Shown: positions 1 through 8,776, counted from the stretch's first letter. The stretch is DNA of 64,000 nt from Chelativorans sp. Marseille-P2723 (GCF_902809845.1 NZ_CADDWI010000013.1:186001-250000); one strand, 5' to 3'. Numbers and translations are program-made. The notes: generated from the sequence alone by a model not told the origin.

Positions 1-623
1 TTCTCGGCAATGTTCGTCACATGGTCACCGATCCGTTCCAGATTCTTCGCGCAAAAGAGAAGGTGCGTACAGGCAGTGATCTGGCGCGGATCCTCCATCA
101 TATAGGTAAGAAGTTCACGGAAGACCGAGGTGTAGTGGACGTCGATCCTCTCGTCTTCGTTACGCAAGCTGATAAGCGCATCGGGCTCGCGGTCCACATA
201 ATGGCTGACTACTGACTGGACCTGTGTGAGCACCATCCCGGCCATGGTGTCGATCGAATGGGCAAGGTTGCCCAATGACGTGCTGGTGCCGATTGCGCCG
301 ACGCGCTTGGCAATATTCTTGGCGAGATCGCCGATCCGCTCCAGATCGGCCGCCATGCGGATCGCGCCCACCACCGCCCGCAGGTCCTGCGCCATGGGCT
401 GGCGCTTGGCGATCAAGGTGATGGCGCCTTCGTCGAGCTCCCGCTGCCGGGCATCCATGATCGCATCATCCGAGATGACATGCTGGGCAAGGGCTTTGTC
501 TGCCTCAAGCAGCGCTTGCGTGGCTGCCTTGGTCATCGCTGCGGCAAGGTCGGCCATATCTCGTATGAGACGATCAAGATTCTTCAATTCCTGGTCAAAG
601 GAAGCGACGATGTGTGCAGCCAT
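1..623 (-). CDS. phoU: Phosphate transport system regulator PhoU (C-terminus cut by window edge)
   Basis: Reads leftward from an ATG at 621-623 and is still open at base 1, so about 207 residues are visible and the C-terminus lies outside. PhoU links the Pst transporter to the PhoR/PhoB two-component system and damps the Pho response when phosphate is plentiful; it acts in the cytoplasm at the membrane. Two copies of the family's conserved helix are visible, ADLERIGDLAKNI near residue 85 and KNLERIGDHVTNIAE near the edge, matching the duplicated three-helix PhoU fold. It is the last visible gene of the pst operon, 25 bp after pstB. Confidence 0.95.
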   Translation of the reverse strand, partial: MAAHIVASFDQELKNLDRLIRDMADLAAAMTKAATQALLEADKALAQHVISDDAIMDARQRELDEGAITLIAKRQPMAQDLRAVVGAIRMAADLERIGDLAKNIAKRVGAIGTSTSLGNLAHSIDTMAGMVLTQVQSVVSHYVDREPDALISLRNEDERIDVHYTSVFRELLTYMMEDPRQITACTHLLFCAKNLERIGDHVTNIAE

Positions 624-648
624 TTCCGTTCCTTTCCAATGTGCCTGT

Positions 649-1524
649 TCAGCCAAAGCGCCCTGTGATGTAGTCTTGGGTGCGCTTGTCCTCTGGGTTG
701 GTGAATATCTTTTCCGTAGGCCCCTCCTCCACCAGATTGCCCAGGTGGAACATCGCGGTTCGCTGCGAGACGCGGGCAGCCTGCTGCATCGAATGCGTAA
801 CGATCACGATCGTATAATTCTTCCGCAATTCATCGATGAGCTCCTCCACCTTCGCAGTAGCGATCGGATCCAGCGCTGAGCACGGCTCATCCATCAGGAT
901 CACTTCCGGGGAGACCGCAATGGCCCGGGCGATGCAGAGCCGTTGCTGCTGGCCCCCGGAAAGGCCGGTACCCGGCTCTTGCAGGCGATCCTTGACCTCG
1001 TTCCAGAGGCCCGCCTTCTGAAGGCTCATCTCGACAATGCTTTCCAGATCGCGCCTGGAGGCGGCAAGGCCGTGAATGCGCGGTCCATAGGCGACATTCT
1101 CGAAAATCGATTTCGGGAACGGGTTGGGCTTCTGGAAAACCATGCCCACCCGTGCACGCAGTTCAACGACATCGATGGAGCCGTCGTGGATGTCGGCGCC
1201 ATCGAGCTCGACACGTCCGGTGACTCGGCTGCCTTCTATGGTATCGTTCATGCGGTTGAAGCAACGCAAGAAGGTGGACTTGCCGCAGCCTGAAGGGCCG
1301 ATGAAGGCAGTGACAGCCCTTTCCGGAATGTCAATTGAAACGTCGAAAAGCGCCTGCTTCTTTCCATAAAATACACTTACCTCACGCGCCTTCATGCGGA
1401 CCGGCCTCGGGGTGCGATCCGGTGTGCGCACCGTTGAGGATTTCATCGAGTAAAGATCGCTTTGCTCGACGATCTTTTCGGCTGACATGTGCATCTGGGA
1501 AGCCTCAGGGTTATCGTTGTTCAT
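649..1524 (-). CDS. pstB: Phosphate ABC transporter ATP-binding protein PstB
   Basis: ATPase of the high-affinity phosphate importer PstSCAB, on the cytoplasmic face of the inner membrane. A 291-residue product with Walker [10 protein letters not shown] (about residue 76), Q-loop VFQKPNPFP (about 129), ABC signature LSGGQQQR (about 188) and Walker [14 protein letters not shown] (about 208). The Cys after DEP is usual in PstB. I chose the ATG at 1524 because it overlaps the pstA stop in an ATGA tetranucleotide, which indicates translational coupling; the frame is open further upstream but only inside pstA. The first 40 residues precede the ATPase fold and are longer than in enterobacterial PstB. 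Confidence 0.97.
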   Translation of the reverse strand: MNNDNPEASQMHMSAEKIVEQSDLYSMKSSTVRTPDRTPRPVRMKAREVSVFYGKKQALFDVSIDIPERAVTAFIGPSGCGKSTFLRCFNRMNDTIEGSRVTGRVELDGADIHDGSIDVVELRARVGMVFQKPNPFPKSIFENVAYGPRIHGLAASRRDLESIVEMSLQKAGLWNEVKDRLQEPGTGLSGGQQQRLCIARAIAVSPEVILMDEPCSALDPIATAKVEELIDELRKNYTIVIVTHSMQQAARVSQRTAMFHLGNLVEEGPTEKIFTNPEDKRTQDYITGRFG

Positions 1525-2891
1525 CCGCGCCGCTCCAGCCTTGCCCGCAGAAAGATCGCCAGAGCGTTCAGTGCGATCATGAGACCCAGCAGGACCATGA
1601 TTGCAGCGGAGGTGCGCGCCTCGAAAAAGTTGCGGTTTTCGTTGCCTTGCCAAAGATAGATCTGGACCGGCAGCGCCGTCGACTGGTCGAGGGGCGTTGC
1701 AGGCACGGCGGCGACAAAGGCGTTCATACCGATAAGCAGTAGCGGGGCCGTCTCGCCGAGGGCCTGCGCTACGCCGATGATGGTGGCCGTCAGAATGCCC
1801 GGATAGGTGACTGGCAGCACGTGGTGGAACACGGTTTGCATCCTGGAAGCGCCAAGCCCGAGGGCTGCCTGCCGCAGCGAAGGTGGAACGGCGCGAAGGG
1901 ACGAGCGCGTGGCGATGATGATGGTCGGCAGTGTCATCAGCGTCAGCACCAGCCCACCTACAATGGGAGCTGACAGTGGCAGGCGGAAATAGTTGATGAA
2001 CACCGCCGCGCCCAGAAGCCCGAATACGATTGAAGGCACTGCCGCCAGATTGTTGATGTTGACCTCGATAAGATCCGTGAAGCGGTTCTTGGGCGCAAAC
2101 TCTTCCAGATAGATCGCGCTGCCGACGCCGAGGGGAACCGCGAGCACGAGTACCACCAGCATCATATAGAGCGAACCCACGAACGCTCCGGCCAGGCCCG
2201 CGCTTGCCGGAGCAGAGCGCGAGTCCACATTGGTGAAGATGTGCCAGGCGAAAGCCTGGCGGATCAGGCCGGTCTCCTCAAGATGGTCGGCAAGCGCGCG
2301 GGCAGGTGCGGAAAGCTGCTGCTGGGCATCCGGCAGGCTGCGGTCGATATTGCCCTTCAGCCAGTTGTCCGCATTCGCGGAAGCCAGCAAATCCAATTTG
2401 ATCGTCTTTCCAAGCAGGTCAGGATCCCCGACGAAGCGGTCGCGCAGGACAAAGCGTTCGCTCGTCTCGACAATCGAAAGGCCTTGACGCGCATCGAATT
2501 CCATATCCGGGGCGGCTCTGCGTAGCGCAGCCTCGATGATCCGGTTCCAATTCACTAGCGTGACCTGACGCTGCCAATCGAGCATCTCTCTCCGGAAGTC
2601 GGCGGTTGACTGCCCCGCCGCTTGCACCGGTTTCGGTTCCACATCGATGATCTCGGGATCAAAGAAGACTTCCAGCCGGAGGGTAGCCTGCGTGAAGGCG
2701 GGAACGCCCTTGACCAGGATCATACCGAACAGGATGACGACAGCACTGAGAGCAGCACAGATTGCGGCAATTCCGTAGGCCCGGAAGCGGCGCTCGCGCG
2801 CATGGCGGCGGGCAAGGCCGGCGCGGATCGTCCGAAGCGTTCCGCCAGACGTGCTGGAAGCGGCCGGCGGCTGAATGGAAGTTTCGGCCAT
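1521..2891 (-). CDS. pstA: Phosphate ABC transporter permease PstA (long form)
   Basis: One of the two membrane permeases of the phosphate importer. At 456 residues it is much longer than E. coli PstA (about 296): after a first membrane segment (about residues 38-62) there is a roughly 170-residue soluble stretch before the permease core, the arrangement seen in alphaproteobacterial PstA with an N-terminal DUF3333 region. The permease core carries the EAA-type loop with [17 protein letters not shown] around residue 340, which contacts PstB. It starts 2 bp after the pstC stop and overlaps the pstB start by 4 bp, so the three are one transcript. Confidence 0.95.
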   Translation of the reverse strand: MAETSIQPPAASSTSGGTLRTIRAGLARRHARERRFRAYGIAAICAALSAVVILFGMILVKGVPAFTQATLRLEVFFDPEIIDVEPKPVQAAGQSTADFRREMLDWQRQVTLVNWNRIIEAALRRAAPDMEFDARQGLSIVETSERFVLRDRFVGDPDLLGKTIKLDLLASANADNWLKGNIDRSLPDAQQQLSAPARALADHLEETGLIRQAFAWHIFTNVDSRSAPASAGLAGAFVGSLYMMLVVLVLAVPLGVGSAIYLEEFAPKNRFTDLIEVNINNLAAVPSIVFGLLGAAVFINYFRLPLSAPIVGGLVLTLMTLPTIIIATRSSLRAVPPSLRQAALGLGASRMQTVFHHVLPVTYPGILTATIIGVAQALGETAPLLLIGMNAFVAAVPATPLDQSTALPVQIYLWQGNENRNFFEARTSAAIMVLLGLMIALNALAIFLRARLERRG

Positions 2892-2893
2892 GT

Positions 2894-4264
2894 CTATTCG
2901 TACTGCTCCCGATAACGGCGGACGATGAAAAGCGCCACTACGTTGAGGATGAGCGTCATAAGGAAAAGCGTCAGCCCGAGCGCAAAGGCGACCAGCGATT
3001 GCGGCGAGGCGAAATCAGTATCGCCGGTAAGCTGATTCACGATGGTGACGGTGACGGTAGAGACGGGCTCACCTGGATTTAGCCGGAGATAAGGACTGTT
3101 GCCGGCGGCGAGCACAACGATCATCGTCTCGCCGATGGCCCGGCTGACGGCGAGCAGAAAGGCGCCGACGATGCCTGGCAGTGCCGCGGGTAGCACCACG
3201 CGCGTGATCGTTTCCGACAGCGTCGCGCCCAGGCCCAGAGACCCATCGCGCATGGCGCGGGGCACCTGGCGAATGATGTCGTCCGACAGGGAGGAGATGA
3301 AGGGGATGATCATGATCCCCATCACGATACCAGCCGTAAGCGCGCTGGTGGCGCGTATCTCAAGGCCGAGCAAATCGCCAAGCGCGGCAAGAAACGGCCC
3401 CACGCTTACAAGCGCAAAGAAGCCGTAGACTATGGTAGGGATGCCGGCAAGCACCTCGATGACTGGCTTCACCGCATCACGGATCTTCGGTCTTGCGTAT
3501 TGAGTGAGATAGACCGCTGTCATCAGTCCGACTGGAAGCGATACAAGCATTGCGATGGCCGCCACCATCAATGTGCCCCAGAGCAGCGGCAGAAGGCCGT
3601 ACTCGCCGGTGCCTGCACCGACGCTGGAGAAACGCGGATTCCAGACCGTGCCGAAGAAGAAGTCGGCGGGACTGACATAGCTGAAGAAACGCAGCGCTTC
3701 TGCCATTAGCGAAGCAACGATGCCGACCGTGGTAAGAACCGCCACGACGGAGCAGCCAATCAGAAGAAGGCGGATGAACCTCTCCACCTCATTGCGGGCG
3801 CGCAACCGCGCCGAGATACGCTTGCGGGCGGTATAAAGAGCCAGTGCACCTGTTCCCGCAGCGGCGGCGATCACTAATGCAAAGGCAAGGAGATGGAATT
3901 GGCGCAGTGCCTGGCCTGCGGACACCTCATGGGGCACAGGCTCGCCGACAACCCCGAAACCGGAAGCGATCTGACGCACTCTCGCAATGGCCTGAGACAG
4001 TTCCGGGCCGCTGAGATTTGCCACCTCCGGCGGCAGTTGCGAGATGATGAAAGCGCGCGAAGCTGCGTCACCGAAAAGCGCCCATAACCCCAGGATGAGG
4101 AGGGCCGGAACAGCAGCCCAGATGGCGACCAGGGAACCATGATAATTTGGCCGGGAATGGAGCCGTTCACCAGCAGGAACGAGTTGCCGGCTGCGCGACC
4201 AGCCAACCTGATAGGCAAAGCCGATCAGTACAAGAATAAGGCAGGTGACGATAGCGATGTTCAC
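2894..4264 (-). CDS. pstC: Phosphate ABC transporter permease PstC (long form)
   Basis: Partner permease to PstA in the phosphate importer. The 456-residue protein begins with a membrane helix and a second hydrophobic segment near residues 45-65, followed by a soluble region and then the six-helix permease core; this is again longer than the enterobacterial protein (about 319). The cytoplasmic EAA loop is visible as RAMRDGSLGLGATLSETI, and a GSNPYLRLNPGEP-like stretch (AGNSPYLRLNPGEP) precedes the final helices. It lies 140 bp downstream of pstS, separated by a strong hairpin, and is coupled to pstA with a 2-bp gap. Confidence 0.95.
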   Translation of the reverse strand: MNIAIVTCLILVLIGFAYQVGWSRSRQLVPAGERLHSRPNYHGSLVAIWAAVPALLILGLWALFGDAASRAFIISQLPPEVANLSGPELSQAIARVRQIASGFGVVGEPVPHEVSAGQALRQFHLLAFALVIAAAAGTGALALYTARKRISARLRARNEVERFIRLLLIGCSVVAVLTTVGIVASLMAEALRFFSYVSPADFFFGTVWNPRFSSVGAGTGEYGLLPLLWGTLMVAAIAMLVSLPVGLMTAVYLTQYARPKIRDAVKPVIEVLAGIPTIVYGFFALVSVGPFLAALGDLLGLEIRATSALTAGIVMGIMIIPFISSLSDDIIRQVPRAMRDGSLGLGATLSETITRVVLPAALPGIVGAFLLAVSRAIGETMIVVLAAGNSPYLRLNPGEPVSTVTVTIVNQLTGDTDFASPQSLVAFALGLTLFLMTLILNVVALFIVRRYREQYE

Positions 4265-4353
4265 GGTTTCACGCCCCCGAGGCGCTGTTCTGCCGGTCCG
4301 GCCTTGATGTCTGCTGAACGTTCAACAAAAAATGTTCCTGCAATACGGGGAAA

Positions 4354-4384
4354 GGAGGAGCCCCGGCCTGGCCGGCGCTCCTCC
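4354..4384 (-). terminator. Strong hairpin between pstS and pstC (attenuator candidate)
   Basis: Arms GGAGGAGC (4354-4361) and GCTCCTCC (4377-4384) pair perfectly, and an inner CCGGCC/GGCCGG (4363-4368, 4370-4375) extends the stem. On the minus strand it sits 20 bp past the pstS stop and is followed by TTTCCCC rather than a long T run. Such a structure would stabilise or terminate the pstS message and let the abundant binding protein exceed the membrane subunits; the role is inferred. Confidence 0.6.
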
Positions 4385-4404
4385 ACATTCAACTCGACCC
4401 GCGG

Positions 4405-5448
4405 TCAGCCCTTGACGTCTGCCGCGGTCAGCGCCTTGCGCTCCCTGAAATTGGTGAGAACCTCTTCGGAGTCCTCAGCCGGCTGCGGGATGAGACCGGC
4501 GGTCTCGAGCGCGCCGCCGGCACCTGCCATCTGGTCGGACATGAAGAACTCTACATATTCCTCGATTCCGGGAACAGACCCGATGTGCTCGCCCTTCACA
4601 TAGAAGAAGAGGGGGCGGGAAACCGGGTACTCACCGGAAGCAATCGTCTCCAGGGATGGAGAGATGCCAGAAACTGTGGCAACCTTCAGCGTATCGCGAT
4701 TCTGGTCGTAGAAGCTGAGGCCGAATACGCCTACAGTATCCGGATTGCTCTGCAGGCGGGCGAGGGTTTCGGTGTAATCACCAGCGATTTCCACCACCAC
4801 ATCCTGACGGAGAGCGAGGCAGGCTTCCTCTCTGGCTTCTTCTTCCATCTCCGGTAGTCCAGCAGCTTCGCAGCCGGGATTGATCACCCGTTCCTCGAAC
4901 ACCTCACGCGTGCCATGGTTCGAAGCCGGAATAGCAAGAGAAATCGGCTGATCCGGAAGCGAAGGATCGATTTCGCTCCAGCTCGTGTAGGGATTGTCCA
5001 CCATCTCACCATCGACCGGAACCTGAGCGGCAATCGCCTTGAAGACGTGCACCGGCTCAAGCGCGAAGTCACCCTTATCGGCGCTCGTGGCGAAGACGAT
5101 GCCGTCATAGCCGATCTGAATTTCCAGGATCTGGCTTACGCCAGCCGCGTTGCACGCTTCGATCTCACCTGTACGAATGCGGCGCGATGCATTTGCGATG
5201 TCGACAGTGTTCTCGCCCACACCCTGGCAGAACTGGCGCAACCCGCCACTGGAGCCGCCGGAGCCGACCACCGGCGCCTTGAACTCCGGGAACGCCTGGC
5301 CGAATTCTTCGGCAACGATGCTGGCAAAGGGAAGAACGGTAGACGAACCGGCGATCTGGATTGTATCGCGCGATTGCGCCGCAGCGGAGCCAAGCGAGGC
5401 GGCAACTGCGATAGCCGCTGTGGTTGCTGCAATGGAAAAGGAATTCAT
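4405..5448 (-). CDS. pstS: Phosphate-binding periplasmic protein PstS
   Basis: Captures phosphate in the periplasm and delivers it to PstC/PstA. The 347-residue product begins with a classical signal peptide of about 24 residues ending SAAA|Q. The phosphate-binding elements of the family are visible: AGSSTVLPFA just after cleavage and the Ser/Gly loop GSGGSSGGLRQFC around residue 62. It resembles the longer alphaproteobacterial and cyanobacterial PstS type. First gene of the operon; a Pho box lies 76 bp upstream of its ATG, so induction by PhoB under phosphate limitation is expected. Confidence 0.96.
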   Translation of the reverse strand: MNSFSIAATTAAIAVAASLGSAAAQSRDTIQIAGSSTVLPFASIVAEEFGQAFPEFKAPVVGSGGSSGGLRQFCQGVGENTVDIANASRRIRTGEIEACNAAGVSQILEIQIGYDGIVFATSADKGDFALEPVHVFKAIAAQVPVDGEMVDNPYTSWSEIDPSLPDQPISLAIPASNHGTREVFEERVINPGCEAAGLPEMEEEAREEACLALRQDVVVEIAGDYTETLARLQSNPDTVGVFGLSFYDQNRDTLKVATVSGISPSLETIASGEYPVSRPLFFYVKGEHIGSVPGIEEYVEFFMSDQMAGAGGALETAGLIPQPAEDSEEVLTNFRERKALTAADVKG

Positions 5449-5523
5449 TCCTGCCTACTCCTGTTCGGAATTCAAGTTGACGCCTGGTTCTTCGGGCGAC
5501 GGGAGTGGCAATAACGGGTGCAT

Positions 5524-5552
5524 GTAACAGTTCGATGACAGTTCCACGTCAA
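5524..5552 (-). promoter_or_regulatory. Pho box (PhoB-binding direct repeats) upstream of pstS
   Basis: On the minus strand the sequence reads TTGACGT-GGAA-CTGTCAT-CGAA-CTGTTAC, i.e. three heptamers at an 11-bp period. The two proximal ones (5524-5541) match the PhoB consensus CTGTCAT-N4-CTGTCAT closely (the second has TTAC for TCAT); the third (5546-5552) is weaker. It is 76 bp from the pstS ATG, a normal position for a PhoB-activated promoter. Confidence 0.85.
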
Positions 5553-5674
5553 AAGAATAACGATCACGGATGGCATCCAGGACCAAGCGGATGGCTGCAG
5601 TATGCAAAGGCGTGCTTCGCTCGCCCCCGCTTTCCTGCTGGCGTAATCCCAAGCTTCGCAAATGCACGCGAGAG

Positions 5675-5690
5675 TTAAACCGGACTTAAC
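5675..5690 (+). promoter_or_regulatory. CtrA-type box upstream of the first outer-membrane gene
   Basis: TTAAACCGGACTTAAC is an exact TTAA-N7-TTAAC, the full consensus of the alphaproteobacterial cell-cycle regulator CtrA. It ends 63 bp before the ATG at 5754. A matching site with almost the same spacing precedes the second outer-membrane gene. Confidence 0.65.
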
Positions 5691-5753
5691 TTTTCATCTT
5701 CATTTTTCGGCATTCATCGTACCGGGCGCCACTTGGCGGAATTGGGGGACACA

Positions 5754-6614
5754 ATGTTAAGCAGAACGAGACTGTTTCTCGTAGCGAGCGCTCTCGGGTT
5801 TGCGGCAAGCGCCCATGCGGCTGACATCTATGACCCGCCGCCGATTGTCATGCCACCCGCACCGCCGCAATATGTGGAAGCTCCCGCCGTTTCCGGCGGT
5901 GGCTGGTATCTGCGCGGCGACATCAACTACCACTGGTCTAACATTCGCGGCATCGAATACATCACATACGGCACCCCGCCAGGCACGAACGACTTCGATA
6001 CGGCGGATCTGAAAGGCGCGTTGTCGCTGGGAGGGGGCATCGGCTACCAGATCAGCAGGCATCTGCGAACCGACCTGACGGCGGACTACTGGTTCAAGTC
6101 CGACTTCCGCGGTTCGACATCCGGTTTCTGCTTCGGCCCCCCCATGGCGCCCTGCACCTCAGTGGACAGATCGTCCTACAAGGCGCTGCTCTTGATGGCC
6201 AATGCCTATATCGATCTTGGCACCTACCGGGGCATCACGCCATATGTGGGCGCGGGCATCGGCGGAGCATGGGTGCGCTGGAACGATCTGCTGAACACAA
6301 ATGATGATGGCGAGTTCGTGCATGAGGGCGGAAAGGGCTGGCGCTTTGCGTGGTCGCTCATGGCAGGCGCCTCGTACTGCCTGACCGAAAATCTGCAGCT
6401 TGATGCAGGTTACCGCTTCAGCCGGATCGAGGGCGGGCGGATGTTCGGCTTCAGCGCTAACGCAGGCCCCGGATATGATGACGGCTTCAACGTGCACGAG
6501 GCCCGCGCCGGGCTGCGCTATACATTCGGCGGACCGAGCCTCCACTGCGCTGTTACCGAGCCTCAGATCGTCGCCTATGAGCCGCCTCCGTACGATCCTC
6601 CGGTCTATAAATAA
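5754..6614 (+). CDS. Outer-membrane beta-barrel protein, Omp25/Omp31 (porin-like) family
   Basis: A 286-residue secreted protein. The first 22 residues form a signal peptide ending SAHA, and the mature part starts ADIYDPPP, typical of the rhizobial/Brucella Omp25-Omp31 group. Alternating aromatic strands follow (GGWYLRGDINYHW, LRTDLTADYWF, GITPYVGAGIGGAWVRW, LQLDAGYRFSRIEGG), the signature of an eight-stranded barrel. After the last strand (ARAGLRYTFG) a Pro/Tyr-rich tail of about 30 residues replaces the usual terminal aromatic. The ATG at 5754 was preferred over a TTG at 5733 because GGGGGAC lies just upstream. Its paralogue follows after a terminator. Confidence 0.9.
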   Translation: MLSRTRLFLVASALGFAASAHAADIYDPPPIVMPPAPPQYVEAPAVSGGGWYLRGDINYHWSNIRGIEYITYGTPPGTNDFDTADLKGALSLGGGIGYQISRHLRTDLTADYWFKSDFRGSTSGFCFGPPMAPCTSVDRSSYKALLLMANAYIDLGTYRGITPYVGAGIGGAWVRWNDLLNTNDDGEFVHEGGKGWRFAWSLMAGASYCLTENLQLDAGYRFSRIEGGRMFGFSANAGPGYDDGFNVHEARAGLRYTFGGPSLHCAVTEPQIVAYEPPPYDPPVYK

Positions 6615-6639
6615 AGTATCCTGAAAGCGTTTGCGTTTG

Positions 6640-6668
6640 GCTGCTCCGCATCGGCGGGGCAGCTTTTT
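6640..6668 (+). terminator. Rho-independent terminator after the first outer-membrane gene
   Basis: Ten-pair stem GCTGCTCCGC / GCGGGGCAGC (one G-T wobble) with loop ATCG, followed directly by TTTTT. It lies 25 bp after the stop codon at 6614 and separates the two paralogous genes into independent transcripts. Confidence 0.85.
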
Positions 6669-6714
6669 GTGCAGTTTCCTAAAATTGTAGTCCGAGCGAA
6701 AGCTTTCGTTATCC

Positions 6715-6730
6715 TTAACCGTGAGTTAAC
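6715..6730 (+). promoter_or_regulatory. CtrA-type box upstream of the second outer-membrane gene
   Basis: TTAACCGTGAGTTAAC is an exact TTAA-N7-TTAAC, 64 bp before the ATG at 6795. A third TTAA occurs at 6739-6742 inside an adjoining palindrome. In Brucella, CtrA control of outer-membrane protein genes such as omp25 has been described, so the assignment is plausible by family; binding here is inferred. Confidence 0.65.
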
Positions 6731-6743
6731 CATCATGGTTAAC
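6725..6743. repeat. 19-bp perfect palindrome overlapping the CtrA-type box
   Basis: GTTAACCAT-C-ATGGTTAAC is a perfect inverted repeat with a single central base. Its left arm shares the second TTAAC of the CtrA-type box. It could be an extended CtrA site or a separate dimeric operator close to the promoter of the second outer-membrane gene. Confidence 0.6.
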
Positions 6744-6794
6744 AATCCATCCCATGTCATACGGCGCGCACCGCCGTGCGGGTGGAGTACGATT

Positions 6795-7640
6795 ATGCAG
6801 AAGCTTTCCAGCTGGATGGCAGCCACAGCCGTTGCGGTGGTGGCCGGAGCCGTTCCTGTCAGCGCAGCCGATTACGATCCACCTTTGGTAATTGAGCAGA
6901 CGCCGCATTACGTTCCAGTAGAAGTCGGTTCCGGCTGGTATCTGCGTGGCGACATCGGCTATCATATCGGCACGAGGCCGAATGCGGCTCCGACGTTCCG
7001 CACATTCGATGGCCTCACCTATGAAGATACCGCTTTCAATACAGCGCGGCTAAGTGACGAACTCACCTTCGGCTTTGGTGTAGGCTATTCCTTCACGGAC
7101 CTGCTGCGCGCGGATCTAACACTGGACAGGTTCACATCCTCCTTCTCGGGCTCCACATCCACGGCAGCGCCCTGTCCAAGCGGTCCTGCAGGCACCGCCT
7201 GCCGCTCCGAGGACGAAACAGACGTCACCGGCTATTCGGCCATGCTCAACGGCTATGTGGATCTGGGTACCTTCGTAGGCTTCACGCCTTATGTAGGCGC
7301 GGGAGCGGGCTTCACCTATCTGCGTTGGGACGATCTTTCGAGCAACTATTACTGCGTCGATGCTGGAGTCCCCTGCGGCGGCGTTGGCTTTACCGACAAC
7401 ATAGGACGCGCGGGCGAATCCGACTGGCGCTTCACCTATGCTTTGATGGCAGGCGTTACCTACGATATTTCGGCCAATTTAAAGGCTGACCTCGGTTACC
7501 GCTACAAACGCGTGCGGGGCGGGGACATGTTTGCATGGGACGAAGCAAGCGCTGGAGCAGGGGCGACCGGCGTGCAGGGGCGCGACGACGGCCTGTCCAC
7601 CCACGAAGTCCGGCTTGGCTTACGTCTCGAATTGTGGTGA
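6795..7640 (+). CDS. Outer-membrane beta-barrel protein, Omp25/Omp31 family (second copy)
   Basis: A 281-residue paralogue of the preceding gene. Residues 1-25 form a signal peptide ending VSAA before DYDPPL. Shared barrel features are GSGWYLRGDIGYHIG, LRADLTLDRFTSSFSG, GFTPYVGAGAGFTYLRWDD and LKADLGYRYKRVRGGDMF; it ends LGLRLELW with the C-terminal aromatic that the barrel assembly machinery recognises. Two Cys pairs lie in predicted surface loops (APCPSGPAGTAC, YYCVDAGVPC). The ATG at 6795 is preferred over upstream in-frame ATG/TTG codons since GGTGGAG precedes it and the signal peptide starts there. Preceded by a CtrA-type box. Confidence 0.9.
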   Translation: MQKLSSWMAATAVAVVAGAVPVSAADYDPPLVIEQTPHYVPVEVGSGWYLRGDIGYHIGTRPNAAPTFRTFDGLTYEDTAFNTARLSDELTFGFGVGYSFTDLLRADLTLDRFTSSFSGSTSTAAPCPSGPAGTACRSEDETDVTGYSAMLNGYVDLGTFVGFTPYVGAGAGFTYLRWDDLSSNYYCVDAGVPCGGVGFTDNIGRAGESDWRFTYALMAGVTYDISANLKADLGYRYKRVRGGDMFAWDEASAGAGATGVQGRDDGLSTHEVRLGLRLELW

Positions 7641-7709
7641 TGCCACCATCTTGCCCACCCTGACGCGCGCCTATCGGAACCGCAAGGCTTCGGTGGCGTT
7701 CAAAGGCGC

Positions 7710-8213
7710 ATGGAAACTCTCCTCGAAGAGCTGACCCCTTCGACATCCCTCCCCTTGCAGGTAATCGCCGTCAGGCTCGTCCTTTCAATCGTGCTCGGCG
7801 GAGTGCTCGGGTTTGAGCGGGAGCTTGCCGACCGGCCCGCAGGTCTCAGGACGCACATGCTCGTCTGCCTTGCTTCGGCCACTTTCGCCATCGTATCGGT
7901 GGAGATCATCTCCATGCCCGTCTTCAACGACCAGCATGTGCGGGCGGATCCGCTGCGCCTTGTCGAAGCCATCACGGCGGGCGTCGCCTTTCTCGCCGCC
8001 GGTTTCATCATTTTCAAGCGTGGGCAGATACGCGGCCTTACTACCGGTGCCGGCATGTGGCTTGCGGCGGCTATTGGCCTGGCTGCCGGCCTTGGCCTGT
8101 GGGTCATTGCCGGGTTGACCTGCCTACTCGGCACCATCGTCCTGGCCTTCATCCGCCGGCTGGAGGCCAGTTTCAACCCCAGAAAGGCCGCCGATCCACC
8201 ACCCCGGCGGTGA
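7710..8213 (+). CDS. MgtC/SapB family inner-membrane protein
   Basis: A 167-residue hydrophobic protein with about four to five membrane helices. The MgtC core is clear: RLVLSIVLGGVLGFEREL followed by RPAGLRTHMLVCLASA, then an Asp/Arg-containing loop (VRADPLRLVEAITAGVAFLAAG) and GLTTGAGMWLAAAIGLAAG. It lacks the long C-terminal ACT-like domain of Salmonella MgtC, as most family members do. The family affects magnesium-limited growth, intracellular survival and F1Fo ATPase regulation in pathogens; the role here is not known. It stands alone between the outer-membrane gene and an acetyltransferase. Confidence 0.88.
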   Translation: METLLEELTPSTSLPLQVIAVRLVLSIVLGGVLGFERELADRPAGLRTHMLVCLASATFAIVSVEIISMPVFNDQHVRADPLRLVEAITAGVAFLAAGFIIFKRGQIRGLTTGAGMWLAAAIGLAAGLGLWVIAGLTCLLGTIVLAFIRRLEASFNPRKAADPPPRR

Positions 8214-8269
8214 ACCAGCCCGCACACGCCCTTGCCAGCGGTTGGCCATCACGAGTATGGTTGTTTACC

Positions 8270-8776
8270 ATGACGACACTGTCAATCGACATCAGAAGGG
8301 CAACAAGGCGCGACGCGGAGGCAATCGCCGCCGTGCACGATCGTGCCTGGCGCTTGACCTATGCCGGCATCATTCCGCATCGTGTGCTCACCCGGATGAT
8401 AGGTCGGCGCGGCCCACAATGGTGGGCAAATGCCATAGGTCGCTCCGCAACGGTGCTGGTGCTGGAAATTGGCGGCGAAATCGCCGGCTACGCCACGCTT
8501 GGCCGCAACCGAGCCCGTGAGCTCAGGCAGGCAGGCGAGATCTACGAACTCTATCTCAGCCCGGAATATCAGGGAATCGGTCTTGGCCGCCGGTTGTTCG
8601 AGAGTGCGCGTGAGATGCTTTCGGCCCACGGCTTCGAGGGCGTCGTTGTCTGGGCACTGGAAGAGAACAACGCCGCCATTTCCTTCTACGAGGGCATCGG
8701 CGGGCGCGATGCGGCCGAAGGGGTGGAAGTATTCGACAACAAGGCCCTGCGCAAGATCGCGTTCGTCTGGGACTGA
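8270..8776 (+). CDS. GNAT family N-acetyltransferase
   Basis: A 168-residue single-domain acetyltransferase. The acetyl-CoA-binding motif is visible as LSPEYQGIGLGRRLFESA (R/Q-x-x-G-x-G/A), preceded by the beta strand IYELYL, with the C-terminal NNAAISFYEGIGGRDAAE helix of the RimI-like branch. The substrate cannot be deduced. The ATG at 8270 is chosen because the upstream part of the frame lies inside the MgtC-like gene and makes no sense as protein. It lies 56 bp after that gene, same direction. Confidence 0.88.
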   Translation: MTTLSIDIRRATRRDAEAIAAVHDRAWRLTYAGIIPHRVLTRMIGRRGPQWWANAIGRSATVLVLEIGGEIAGYATLGRNRARELRQAGEIYELYLSPEYQGIGLGRRLFESAREMLSAHGFEGVVVWALEENNAAISFYEGIGGRDAAEGVEVFDNKALRKIAFVWD

